Source: DATEEW01 sp035273665
Lineage (GTDB): Bacteria; Pseudomonadota; Gammaproteobacteria; Burkholderiales; SG8-39
Length of the DNA: 31,975 nucleotides
Assembly (NCBI GenBank): GCA_035273665.1
Contig: DATEOW010000210.1
Location: 1-31,975 of the forward strand
Direction of reading: 5' to 3'
Part shown: in pieces, positions 7,984-15,960 of the stretch
How positions within the stretch are numbered: the stretch's first letter is position 1
Layout of the letters: each line of letters starts with the position of its first letter
Notes under the pieces: generated by a model
The model's database searches: none
The model's input: the letters and a program-made list of their open reading frames with translations, nothing else
Told to the model about the DNA's origin: nothing
Position numbers and translations under genes: made by a program

Positions 7984-8779
7984 CCTGAAACAGCGCCTCA
8001 CGCGGGGCGCACCTTTGCGTGTAGCGATGCCGCGCATGCGCTTGGATCGTGTCGACGTTTTGCTTGCGCCGACCGAAGTTCAGCTCGTCCGGCGGCCGGC
8101 GCGCGGTAGCGCGCTGGAACGCCGCTATCCCGTCAATGAACCGACTTGGCAAACAGCGGCGGCAGCACTCGCGCACGGGCTAAGTGAGTTGGGCTGGCGG
8201 AACGCGCGCCTACAGGTGCGGCTGTCGAATCATTTCGTGCGCTACGCGCTTGTTCCCGGCGCAGACAAGCTGCGCAACCAAGCGGAACGGATCGCCGCGG
8301 CTCAACATCAATTGCGCAGCCTCTATGGTGAACGTGCCGATACTTGGTTGATCGTGCCGGCCACGGTGCGCGGCGACAATCGCCTCGTCGCCGCAGTCGA
8401 CAAGGGGCTCGTCGAGACGCTCGCCGCGGCAACCGCTGGACCCGGCTTGCAATTGCGTCGCGTCGAAGCACTCCTGATCTGGTGTTACAACCAGGTGCGC
8501 CGCCGGATCGATAACCGTCCAACATGGCTCACGATCGTCGAACCCGGCCGTTTATGCGTCGCTTACTTTGACAACAAAGCCTGGGGCTTTGTACGCAACG
8601 AACGTTTACGCAGCGCGCCTCAAGAGGAAATCCCCGTCATTCTGGAGCGCCTGTGTCTTGCCGAAGGCGCAAAGCCCGGCCGCGTGCTCATGTTCGGTGC
8701 GGACTTGTCCTTCTCGACGTGGAACGAAGCGTGGACCGTCGAACATGCCGATCCGCTTCGCGACGAGGCACTTGCCTAA
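7964..8779 (+). CDS. PilM/GspL-like cytoplasmic assembly protein
   Basis: The 271-residue protein starts at a GTG inside the end of gspE and ends in a TAATG overlap with the next gene. Its position between the ATPase and two single-pass membrane proteins, its size, and features such as WLIVPATVRGDNRLVAAVDKGLVETL followed by LRRVEALLIWCYNQV and a late LMFGADLSF resemble the actin-like fold of PilM and of the GspL cytoplasmic domain. No membrane helix is seen, so it matches PilM rather than full GspL, and it would dock on the PilN-like product next door. Sequence similarity is weak by eye, so the call leans on gene order. It probably links the GspE ATPase to the inner-membrane platform. Confidence 0.7.
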   Translation: MSLSWPDLKQRLTRGAPLRVAMPRMRLDRVDVLLAPTEVQLVRRPARGSALERRYPVNEPTWQTAAAALAHGLSELGWRNARLQVRLSNHFVRYALVPGADKLRNQAERIAAAQHQLRSLYGERADTWLIVPATVRGDNRLVAAVDKGLVETLAAATAGPGLQLRRVEALLIWCYNQVRRRIDNRPTWLTIVEPGRLCVAYFDNKAWGFVRNERLRSAPQEEIPVILERLCLAEGAKPGRVLMFGADLSFSTWNEAWTVEHADPLRDEALA

Positions 8780-9294
8780 TGCAACGCCTGCAACTCGATT
8801 TTTTGCGGCCGGGCGGCGCGCCCTGGCCGATCGGCCCCTTATTGCTCGTCTTCGGTCTGCTTGCCGCGACGCTCACCGGCTGGAAATTCGCGGCGCTGTC
8901 AGCCGAGCAAGTGCGCCTCCAAGCGCAAATCGGCGACACCCAGCGCCTGCTTCGCCGCGAAATGCCGCGCGTGTATACGGACAGTAAGCAACTGGCAGAT
9001 CAAGTGGCGCGAGCGAATCTCGTGCTGGCCGCCTTGACGGTTCCGTGGGATGCAATGTTCACGGAACTCGAACGCGTTGCCGATCAGAACGTCGCACTTC
9101 TCGCCATCCAGCCGGAAGGATCCGGCAAGCATGTGCAGCTTTCCGGCGAAGCACGGCATTTCGAGGATGTGATGGCCTATGTGAAAAGGCTCGAACAAAG
9201 TGTGGGATTTTCGAACGTCTTTCTTTCGCGTCATGAAGCGCAAGAGGAAGGCGGCATCAGCTTCACGCTGGGTGCCGATTGGACAGGTCAGTAA
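8779..9294 (+). CDS. PilN-like inner-membrane protein
   Basis: The 171-residue protein has a short cytoplasmic N-terminus (MQRLQLDFLRPG), one membrane helix (about residues 19-41, IGPLLLVFGLLAATLTGW), a heptad-rich segment likely to be a coiled coil (EQVRLQAQIGDTQRLLRREM) and a small ferredoxin-like periplasmic domain. This is the PilN (and fused GspL periplasmic) layout. The N-terminal residues would bind the PilM-like protein. The start overlaps the preceding stop as TAATG and its own stop overlaps the next ATG in the same way. The open frame extends 126 bases upstream, but only into the previous gene. Confidence 0.75.
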   Translation: MQRLQLDFLRPGGAPWPIGPLLLVFGLLAATLTGWKFAALSAEQVRLQAQIGDTQRLLRREMPRVYTDSKQLADQVARANLVLAALTVPWDAMFTELERVADQNVALLAIQPEGSGKHVQLSGEARHFEDVMAYVKRLEQSVGFSNVFLSRHEAQEEGGISFTLGADWTGQ

Positions 9295-9833
9295 TGAATC
9301 TAAATGAAATGCGTAGCCGAGTAGAGTTGCTCGGCGTTTCCGGTGTGCTTGGTATTGCGCTGCTTGTATTCGCGTTTACCGTCTATGCAGCGACGCTCGT
9401 GCCGCTCGCCAACGAGACGGAACATCTGCAAAATCTGGCCGATCAATTGAAAACCCGGCACGGCATGGGCGGCATGGTGGACGACAGCATTGGTACGCCG
9501 GATGAACAGCTAGCCAGCTTCTACGCATTTTTCCCGAAGCAGGAAAGCACGACGGAGTGGTTAATCAAAATTCACGCCGCAGCCAATGAAAGCGGGATCG
9601 CCTTGCGCTCAGGGGATTACAAATTGGAGCATCGCGATGGAGACCGTCTTTCGCGTTACTTGATCACGTTGCCGCTGCGCGGGTCCTATCCGCAGATTCG
9701 CAGTTTCATCGATCATGTGTTGCAGGATGTGCCGGCCGCCGCGCTGAATGAACTCAGCTTGCAACGCGATAGCGTGAGCAGCGAAGCGCTGGATGCACGC
9801 ATCCGATTGACCCTTTATTTAGGAGCCCTGTGA
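9294..9833 (+). CDS. PilO/GspM-like inner-membrane protein
   Basis: The 179-residue protein has an N-terminal membrane helix (about 13-35, VSGVLGIALLVFAFTVYAATLVPL), a short coiled-coil-like stretch (NETEHLQNLADQLK) and a periplasmic domain with FYAFFPKQESTTEWLIKIHAAANESG, which resembles PilO. It should pair with the PilN-like protein through the periplasmic domains. The ATG at 9294 overlaps the upstream TAA. The frame opens 15 bases earlier, but that part lies inside the upstream gene. The next gene starts at the overlapping TGATG. Confidence 0.78.
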   Translation: MNLNEMRSRVELLGVSGVLGIALLVFAFTVYAATLVPLANETEHLQNLADQLKTRHGMGGMVDDSIGTPDEQLASFYAFFPKQESTTEWLIKIHAAANESGIALRSGDYKLEHRDGDRLSRYLITLPLRGSYPQIRSFIDHVLQDVPAAALNELSLQRDSVSSEALDARIRLTLYLGAL

Positions 9834-10411
9834 TGGCCGCCGGGACACGTTGGACGCTTTATTTGATCGCGCTGGTCGCGACCTTGGTGACGATTTTTCA
9901 TGATGACGAAGAGAAAGTGCAAGCCCTGCCCCTCGCGCACGCGGTGGAAGCGACGCGATTGACCACGGACGGCAAACCTTTCATCGCTCAAGCCATTCCG
10001 CTCGAAAAATTGCAGCGCCAAAGCGGTACCGCGCCGACCGCGGACCCCTTCAGCGCACGTTCGTGGCAACAGATGGAAGAGGAAGAAGAGCGCCGCAATG
10101 CGCCGCCACCCGCTGCACCGCCCAAACCGCAGGCGCCGCCGCTCCCCTTCGGTTATCTGGGCAAAATGGTCGAGGGCGAGCAAACCGTGGTGTTCCTCAC
10201 CGCACGCGATCGCAATTACGTCGCGCGCCTCGGCGATACGCTCGATGGCGTATGGCGTGTCGCCGAAATTCGCGATCAGGACATGGTCTTCGACTATGTC
10301 CCGTTGAAATCAAAGCAATCCCTGTCCTTTATGGCAGGCGGCAGTCCGGCCACGGCAATGCCACGTTCACTCGACGGCCAGGACGATGAAGAGGAAGAGA
10401 AAGAGGAATGA
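9833..10411 (+). CDS. PilP/GspC-like secretion protein with HR-like domain
   Basis: The 192-residue protein has an N-terminal membrane helix (TLYLIALVATLVTIF), a variable periplasmic linker containing ADPFSARSW, an acidic stretch then a Pro-rich run (APPPAAPPKP), and a C-terminal beta domain (PLPFGYLGKMVEGEQTVVFL ... LGDTLDGVWRVAEI ... MVFDYVPL). This matches the PilP/GspC homology-region domain that contacts the secretin N0 domain. The protein ends in a very acidic DDEEEEKEE tail, which is unusual. ATG 9833 overlaps the preceding TGA; a GTG one codon earlier is possible. Its stop overlaps the secretin ATG as ATGA. It should bridge the inner-membrane platform and the secretin. Confidence 0.78.
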   Translation: MAAGTRWTLYLIALVATLVTIFHDDEEKVQALPLAHAVEATRLTTDGKPFIAQAIPLEKLQRQSGTAPTADPFSARSWQQMEEEEERRNAPPPAAPPKPQAPPLPFGYLGKMVEGEQTVVFLTARDRNYVARLGDTLDGVWRVAEIRDQDMVFDYVPLKSKQSLSFMAGGSPATAMPRSLDGQDDEEEEKEE

Positions 10412-12636
10412 AAAAGATACTGGCCCTGATTGCGCTACTGCTTGTCGCCTGCGCATCGAACCCCAAAATCGATGAGGGCCGCAAACTCATTGGCCAAGGA
10501 CAATTGGAAGAAGGTCTCGCCGTCATGGAACAGGCGGCGCGCGGAAATCCCCGCAACGTTGAAGCCTACAACGCGTGGGTGACGCAACGCGAAGCGATCG
10601 TCGGCGGCTTTGTCCGCGAGGGCGATATGGAACGGGCGCGCGGCGCCAATGATCCCGCCCTGTGGAACTATCGGCGTGCGCTTGCCATCGACCCTTCGGC
10701 CATCGCTGCACAAAACGGGATCGACAGCATCGAGCGCGATCGACGTCATCAAACTTTACTCGCGGAAGCGGAGGCGGCGTTGAGCCGCAATGATCTTGAC
10801 ACGGCGGAGCGCAACACACGGCTCGTCCTGAAAGAAAATCCCTACCACCGCACGGCACGCGCCACGATGAAAACGGTGGCAGAGCGGCGCGCGCAGCTGG
10901 AAGTTGCCCCACCGCAACTCAAACTGGCGATGGAAAAACCCATCACGCTCGAGTTTCGCGATGCGCCGCTGCGCTCGATTTTCGAGGTGATCTCGCGTAC
11001 CTCCGGAATTAATTTCGTTTTCGATCGGGACGTCCGACCCGATCTGCGCGCAACAATCTTCATGCGCAATAGCAATCTGGACGAGGTGATCCGGGTGCTG
11101 CTTGCGACGAATCAACTCGACCGCAAGGTCATGAATGAAAACTCCGTGCTGATTTATCCGAACACGCCGGCAAAACAGAAGGAATACCAGGAGCTATCCG
11201 TGCGCTCCTTTTATTTGACGAACGCGGACGTGAAACAAACCGCGGCGATGATTCGCGCGCTGGTCAAGACACGCGATATTTACATCGACGAGAAACTCAA
11301 TCTCCTCGTCATGAAAGACACGCCGCATGCGATTCGGATGGCCGAACAACTGGTCGCGACCCAAGATCTGGGCGAACCGGAAGTTGTGCTCGAATTGGAG
11401 GTCATGGAAGTCGCTTCTGCGCTGATCCGGGATTTCGGCATCCGTTATCCCGACGCAATCAATGTGGGCGAAATTCCCGTCGGCGCCGGGGCAGTCACGA
11501 ATTTCATTGAACTGAAGCCCAAGGACTGGGATTTTTATATCGCCAATCCGGCGCTTATTCTGAACCTGCGTCAGACGAACGGCGCGGTCAACACCCTCGC
11601 CAATCCGCGCATCCGTGTGAAAAACCGCGAGAAGGCCAAGATCCACATCGGCGAGAAAGTGCCTGTCATCACCTCGACCTCGACCGCCAATGTGGGCGTG
11701 TCTTCTTCGGTCAGTTATTTGGAAGTCGGGCTTAAGCTCGACGTCGAACCGAATATTTTTCTGGACGACGAAGTCGCCATCAAAGTGCAACTCGAGGTGA
11801 GCAACATCCTCGAACAATTGCGCTTGCAGGATACTGTCTCCTATCGGCTCGGCACCCGAAACGCATCGACGACTTTGCGTCTACGCGACGGCGAAACGCA
11901 AATTCTCGCCGGTTTGATCAATGACGAGGATCGCCGTTCGGCGAACAAGCTGCCCTACCTCGGCGACTTCCCGCTTCTGGGCAAGCTGTTCCGCAGCGAT
12001 AGCGATCAAGTCAATAAAACGGAAATCGTGTTGCTGGTGACGCCGCGCATTGTGCGCAATCTGATTCGACCCGATACCGTTCAAGCCCAATTCACTTCCG
12101 GGACTGATGCATCGCCCGGCGCCGCGCCATTGCGATTGACGAGCGCAGCGCCTCGATCTTTCACTGCAAGCGCGAGCGGCGGCGTAGCGCCCGTAACACC
12201 GGCCGTTGCAAAGACTGTCGAGACAGTCAACGACGTCTCACTGGCGATGAGCGGCCCCACGGAGGTTGTCGCCGGAGAAGAATTTGTATTGAGTTTCGGA
12301 CTTCCCATGCGCGTCGAGGGAGCAAACGCGCGCCTGCAATTAAGTTTCGATCCGCAGGTACTCAGTCTTGTTTCACCGGCAGGCGGCGCGCCGGGACGGG
12401 GTATCGTCGAGGTGGCGGCTGCTTCGATTGCCGGGACCCAATCGCCCATCGTACAGGCGCGCTTTCGTGCCGTCGCAACCAAGCCGGTCACGACCCAGAT
12501 CGGCATCGAAGCTTTGCGTGCAACGGACAACGCACAACGTCCGCTGAGTCTCAACATGCCTGGCGCTGTTTCCATCAATGTGCTCGCTTCGCCGGGAACG
12601 AACGGCGGAGTGGCGAGCGAACCACTTAAGCAGTGA
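10408..12636 (+). CDS. gspD: Lipoprotein secretin GspD with TPR-like N-terminus and cohesin-like C-terminus
   Basis: The 742-residue protein forms the outer-membrane channel of the system. It starts with a lipoprotein signal peptide whose lipobox LVAC puts the acylated Cys at 15. Residues about 20-160 look like TPR repeats (EGLAVMEQAARGNPRNVEAYN, later AEAALSRNDLDTAERN). An N0/STN domain spans about 178-250, one N1 domain about 262-322, and the secretin beta-barrel about 324-550, ending KTEIVLLVTPRIVRN. After a Ser/Ala/Pro-rich linker, residues about 611-730 resemble a cohesin-like beta-sandwich (VVAGEEFVLSFGLP ... LQLSFDPQVLSLV). Only one N1-type repeat is evident, fewer than in canonical GspD. 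Self-acylation may replace the need for a pilotin. Start overlaps the preceding stop (ATGA). Confidence 0.92.
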   Translation: MKKILALIALLLVACASNPKIDEGRKLIGQGQLEEGLAVMEQAARGNPRNVEAYNAWVTQREAIVGGFVREGDMERARGANDPALWNYRRALAIDPSAIAAQNGIDSIERDRRHQTLLAEAEAALSRNDLDTAERNTRLVLKENPYHRTARATMKTVAERRAQLEVAPPQLKLAMEKPITLEFRDAPLRSIFEVISRTSGINFVFDRDVRPDLRATIFMRNSNLDEVIRVLLATNQLDRKVMNENSVLIYPNTPAKQKEYQELSVRSFYLTNADVKQTAAMIRALVKTRDIYIDEKLNLLVMKDTPHAIRMAEQLVATQDLGEPEVVLELEVMEVASALIRDFGIRYPDAINVGEIPVGAGAVTNFIELKPKDWDFYIANPALILNLRQTNGAVNTLANPRIRVKNREKAKIHIGEKVPVITSTSTANVGVSSSVSYLEVGLKLDVEPNIFLDDEVAIKVQLEVSNILEQLRLQDTVSYRLGTRNASTTLRLRDGETQILAGLINDEDRRSANKLPYLGDFPLLGKLFRSDSDQVNKTEIVLLVTPRIVRNLIRPDTVQAQFTSGTDASPGAAPLRLTSAAPRSFTASASGGVAPVTPAVAKTVETVNDVSLAMSGPTEVVAGEEFVLSFGLPMRVEGANARLQLSFDPQVLSLVSPAGGAPGRGIVEVAAASIAGTQSPIVQARFRAVATKPVTTQIGIEALRATDNAQRPLSLNMPGAVSINVLASPGTNGGVASEPLKQ

Positions 12637-13121
12637 TGCGGACCTCTCGCTCGCTCGCCGGCTTTACGCTGATCGAGCTGATCATCACGGTCGCGATCAT
12701 CGGCATTCTCGCGTCGGTCGCGGTGCCCTTCGCCGAGCTGTCGGTCCGGCGCGCGAAAGAACAGGAATTGCGTATTGCGTTGCGCCAGATCCGCACGGCC
12801 ATCGACGACTATAAGAAAGCCGGCGACGAAGGCCGCATCGAACGCCTCGCCGATACATCCGGTTATCCCGTCTCGCTCGCTGTCCTGGAGCAAGGGGTGG
12901 AAAACGCGCAGGACCCGGAAAATAAATCGCGCATCTATTTCATTCGCCGCATCCCGCGGGATCCATTCTTCAGCGATGGTTCCGTCGCAGCCGCCGACAC
13001 GTGGGGGAAACGCAGCTACGAATCTCCACCGACTGAGCCGCGACCGGGCAAAGACGTGTTTGACGTGTACTCGCTATCCCAGGAAAGCGGCATCAACGGC
13101 GTACCCTACCGTCAATGGTGA
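12636..13121 (+). CDS. Type II secretion pseudopilin-like protein
   Basis: The 161-residue prepilin has a nine-residue leader MRTSRSLAG followed by FTLIELIITVAIIGILASVA, with the conserved Phe/Met-type +1 and Glu+5. The globular part has RQIRTAIDDYKKAGDEGRI and a late DVYSLSQESGINGVPYRQW tail, reminiscent of GspG but with a different core and with no clear DPWG block. The ATG overlaps the secretin stop as TGATG. It probably is a minor or second pseudopilin. Confidence 0.85.
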   Translation: MRTSRSLAGFTLIELIITVAIIGILASVAVPFAELSVRRAKEQELRIALRQIRTAIDDYKKAGDEGRIERLADTSGYPVSLAVLEQGVENAQDPENKSRIYFIRRIPRDPFFSDGSVAAADTWGKRSYESPPTEPRPGKDVFDVYSLSQESGINGVPYRQW

Positions 13122-13501
13122 AGCCTTTGCTTCGACGCGGATTCACCTTGATCGAGTTGCTTGTGGTGATGGCGATCATCGCGGTATTGCTGACGGTTGC
13201 CCTGCCCCGCTATTTTGGTAGCGTCGATCATTCCAAAGAAGTGGCATTGAAACAGTCTTTGTCCGTCATGCGCGATGCGATCGACAAGTATTACGCCGAT
13301 CGCGGCCAGTATCCGGAGCGCCTCGAGGAACTCGCCGAGAAGCGTTATATCCGTTCGATTCCCGTTGATCCGATCACTGAAAGCGCCGCGACATGGACCA
13401 TCGTGCCGGTGCCCCCCGGCGCGGCGAAGGGCGTGGTATACGACATTCGCAGTGGCGCAGAGGGCAACAGCGAAGACGGAAAACCTTATGCGGAATTATG
13501 A
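13115..13501 (+). CDS. Small GspG-like pseudopilin
   Basis: The 128-residue prepilin has the leader MVKPLLRRG, then FTLIELLVVMAIIAVLLTVALP with Glu+5, and a GspG-like body: VMRDAIDKYYADRGQYPERLEEL and IPVDPITE. The C-terminal DIRSGAEGNSEDGKPYAEL echoes the GspG end, although shorter. It overlaps the gene before it by 7 bases and the one after it by 4 (ATGA). A GTG one codon later is a possible start. It is a second GspG-type subunit in the operon, and by its truncated tail it may be a minor pseudopilin. Confidence 0.87.
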   Translation: MVKPLLRRGFTLIELLVVMAIIAVLLTVALPRYFGSVDHSKEVALKQSLSVMRDAIDKYYADRGQYPERLEELAEKRYIRSIPVDPITESAATWTIVPVPPGAAKGVVYDIRSGAEGNSEDGKPYAEL

Positions 13502-14013
13502 CTAGAGCTGCCGCTGTCGATTTCCGCGAAGGCGGCTTCACCTATATCGGCCTGCTCATTCTCGTCGCGCTGATCGCCATCGCCCTTGCCGGTACCGCGG
13601 AAGTGGTCAGCACCGCGCAGAAACGCGAACGCGAACAGGAGTTGCTGTTCGTCGGTACGCAATACGCGCGTGCCATTGCCTCCTATCGCAGTGCATCACC
13701 AGGCTCGGAAGCCTATCCCACTTCCCTGGAACAGCTGCTCGAAGACAAGCGCTTGCCTGTCATGCGACGACACCTTCGCAAGCTCTACGCAGACCCTGTG
13801 ACCAACGGTGCGCCCTGGGGGCTCGTCCTCGGCCCAAACAATGGCATCGTCGGCGTATATAGCCGCTCGCTAGACCAACCGCTCAAACGCCAGGGCTTTT
13901 CCAAGGAATATGAGCAGTTCACCGACACGGAAAGCTATTCACAATGGAAATTTATTGGTGCGGGAGCCGTCGCGGCGAAGCCAACGGGCTCGGCGCCTCA
14001 GCCGGGCGGATGA
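13498..14013 (+). CDS. Atypical prepilin-like protein lacking Glu+5
   Basis: The 171-residue protein has a 13-residue leader ending REGG, followed by FTYIGLLILVALIAIALAGT. The prepilin-peptidase site GG/F is present, but position +5 of the mature part is Gly instead of the nearly universal Glu. The rest contains a helical QKREREQELLFVGTQYARAI and a C-terminal KEYEQFTDTESYSQWKFIG. Subunits lacking Glu+5 often sit at the filament tip, as GspK does, so this may be the tip subunit of this machine; that is inference. It is the last gene of the operon and starts in an ATGA overlap. The frame opens 105 bases earlier inside the previous gene. Confidence 0.82.
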   Translation: MTRAAAVDFREGGFTYIGLLILVALIAIALAGTAEVVSTAQKREREQELLFVGTQYARAIASYRSASPGSEAYPTSLEQLLEDKRLPVMRRHLRKLYADPVTNGAPWGLVLGPNNGIVGVYSRSLDQPLKRQGFSKEYEQFTDTESYSQWKFIGAGAVAAKPTGSAPQPGG

Positions 14014-14210
14014 TGTCGACCAGCTTTACACAAACAATCCAAAACGCATCGGTAACATACTCATCGGGCTTTCTTTCCCTCTGAGGCTCTGGAAATGGCG
14101 TAGATATTGCTGCATCCGCTTCGAGCGAAAGGCAGCATCGTTCGCACCGTTAACAGGCCAGGGAGGCCAGAAGAAAAACTGCGCGATGCGCGCGGATCAG
14201 CAGGAGCATC

Positions 14211-14241
14211 AAAAAACCCGGCCTCGCGCCGGGTTTTTTTT
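14211..14241. terminator. Bidirectional Rho-independent terminator
   Basis: Six A residues, a 6-bp GC stem CCCGGC/GCCGGG with a CTCGC loop, and eight T residues form a textbook terminator. The A- and T-tracts make it work in both directions. It lies about 200 bases after the secretion operon and directly after the dsbB stop on the other strand. Confidence 0.92.
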
Positions 14242-14249
14242 CGCCCGTA

Positions 14250-14744
14250 TCAGGTGCGGCGAAAGAATAAACTCACAAAGGCCGCTGAGAGCACCGCAAA
14301 CCACACTAGTGACCATTCCGGAATCGACATCCCTAAAAACGCCCAGGGGGCGATCGTGCAAGGTCCGTCGTACTGCAACATATTCGGCCAGAGCTTACCG
14401 AGGCTCAGACTGTCCAAGGTGTTTTCAAGCCAGCTTCCGGCGCAGGCCATGCTGCGCGCCGGGTCTTGTTGCAACCAGAGCTGATACACAGCCGCAGCAG
14501 CACCGCTGAAGGCGACGAAGGCGCATAACGCGGCATAGACTCTTGTGCCGCCGCCGTGAACGAAGGCCACCAAGCTCATTAATCCCAAAACCAAGAACAG
14601 GATTCGCTGCGCCACACACCATGGGCAGGGATCGAGCAACTTGACGTGTTGGAGGTAATAGGCGAAGCCCAACACGGCGATTACGATGACGAGGGCGACA
14701 ATAAAGACTTTTCCGGCGTATGAATCGGCGCGAAGAAGCGGCAT
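14250..14744 (-). CDS. dsbB: Disulfide bond formation protein DsbB
   Basis: The 164-residue protein has four membrane helices and the two periplasmic cysteine pairs of DsbB: CPWC (Cys40 and Cys43) and Cys101 with Cys129 (in MACAG and DGPC). It reoxidises DsbA and passes electrons to quinone. The open frame extends 138 bases further upstream, but the ATG at 14744 has a GGGAG ribosome binding site and gives the normal start just before the first helix. It is divergent from prfB and ends at the bidirectional terminator. Folding of secreted proteins, for example substrates of the neighbouring secretion operon, could depend on it, but DsbB is a general housekeeping enzyme. Confidence 0.95.
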   Translation of the reverse strand: MPLLRADSYAGKVFIVALVIVIAVLGFAYYLQHVKLLDPCPWCVAQRILFLVLGLMSLVAFVHGGGTRVYAALCAFVAFSGAAAAVYQLWLQQDPARSMACAGSWLENTLDSLSLGKLWPNMLQYDGPCTIAPWAFLGMSIPEWSLVWFAVLSAAFVSLFFRRT

Positions 14745-14806
14745 GAGAGCTCCCTTTTTCGAAGGCGGCATCATAGCCGATCGCAAGGGGCGGGCGAGGC
14801 CGCATG

Positions 14807-14812
14807 TATAAT
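14807..14812 (+). promoter_or_regulatory. Putative -10 element upstream of prfB
   Basis: A perfect TATAAT lies 35 bases before the prfB ATG, in the divergent dsbB-prfB region. No good -35 is seen at the expected distance, so the call rests on the -10 and its position. Confidence 0.5.
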
Positions 14813-14847
14813 CGCCGCTTTCCGCAACGCCCATATCTAGAAACCTT

Positions 14848-15952
14848 ATGGAAGCTGAACGCCTAAACGCTCTCTCGAACACGCTCGACGATCTTGGCGG
14901 TCGCGCAGCAGAGTTGCGGAGGTATCTTTGACTTCGATAACAAACAAAAAAGACTGATCGAAGTGAGCAAGGCGCTGGAGGATTCCGGCGTCTGGGACGA
15001 TCCTCAAAAAGCTCAGGAACTGGGGAAGGAAAAAAAACTACTCGAAGCGGTTGTAGCCAGCATCACCAAACTGGACAGCGACCTTCGCGGAGCGACCGAG
15101 CTATTCGAACTGGCACGCGACGAAGCGGATGACGACACGCTGGTCGCCGTGGAGCGCGATACCCAGAAGCTCTCGGCCGCGGTGGAGGACATGGAATTCC
15201 GCCGCATGTTCTCCAACCCGCTCGATCCAAACAATTGCTTCGTGGATATCCAAGCCGGTTCCGGCGGGACTGAAGCGCAGGACTGGGCGTCGATGCTAGA
15301 GCGCATGTATATCCGCTACGGAGAACGACGCGGCTTCAAAGTAGAAATTCTCGAACAATCCGATGGCGAAGTCGCGGGCATCAAGAGTGCGTCGCTCAAG
15401 GTGAGCGGCGATTACGCTTATGGCTATCTCCGCACCGAAATCGGCGTGCATCGCTTGGTGCGCAAATCGCCCTTCGATTCCAACGCGCGACGCCACACCT
15501 CTTTTGCCAGCGTGTTCGTATATCCGGAGGTAGACGAATCCATTGAGGTGGAGATCAATCCCGCCGATCTGCGTATCGATACCTACCGCGCTTCCGGGGC
15601 GGGCGGCCAGCACATCAACAAGACGGATTCCGCGGTACGCATCACCCACTTGCCGACCAATATCGTCGTGCAATGCCAGAACGACCGCTCGCAACATCGT
15701 AACCGCGCCGAAGCGATGGCGATGCTGAAAGCCAAACTTTATGAAGCGGAAATGCGCAAGCGCCAGGCGGAAAAAGACAAGCTCGAAGATGCCAAAACCG
15801 ATATCGGCTGGGGCCATCAGATTCGCTCCTACGTGCTCGACCAATCGCGCATCAAGGATTTGCGGACCAATTACGAAGTGGGCAACACACAGGCCGTGCT
15901 CGACGGCGATCTCGACGACTTCATCAGCGCCAGTTTAAAACAAGGCGTTTAA
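14848..15952 (+). CDS. prfB: Peptide chain release factor 2, with programmed +1 frameshift
   Basis: Translation starts at ATG 14848 and runs 27 codons to an in-frame TGA (14929-14931). A +1 shift at CTT TGA then continues from base 14930 to the stop at 15952, giving 367 residues. RF2 recognises UGA and UAA; the shift autoregulates RF2 level. The codon-recognition SPF motif is at 207-209 (RKSPFDS) and the catalytic GGQ at 252-254 (SGAGGQHINKTDSAVR), close to the E. coli positions. The sequence upstream of the slip site, CGGAGGTAT, includes the internal Shine-Dalgarno-like AGG used for shifting. lysS follows after 8 bases, the usual prfB-lysS pair. A naive single-frame annotation would miss the first 27 residues. 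Confidence 0.97.
14917..14931 (+). promoter_or_regulatory. Programmed +1 ribosomal frameshift site of prfB
   Basis: The bases CGGAGGTATCTTTGA contain the Shine-Dalgarno-like GGAGG followed by the slip codon CTT and the UGA stop, the conserved RF2 frameshift signal. The base after UGA is C, the usual context. Confidence 0.95.
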
Positions 15953-15960
15953 GGCCAATC

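Noticed and set aside
13910..14509. ORFs spanning the end of the secretion operon and dsbB
   Set aside because: They cross a strong bidirectional terminator and are antisense to dsbB; no recognisable product.
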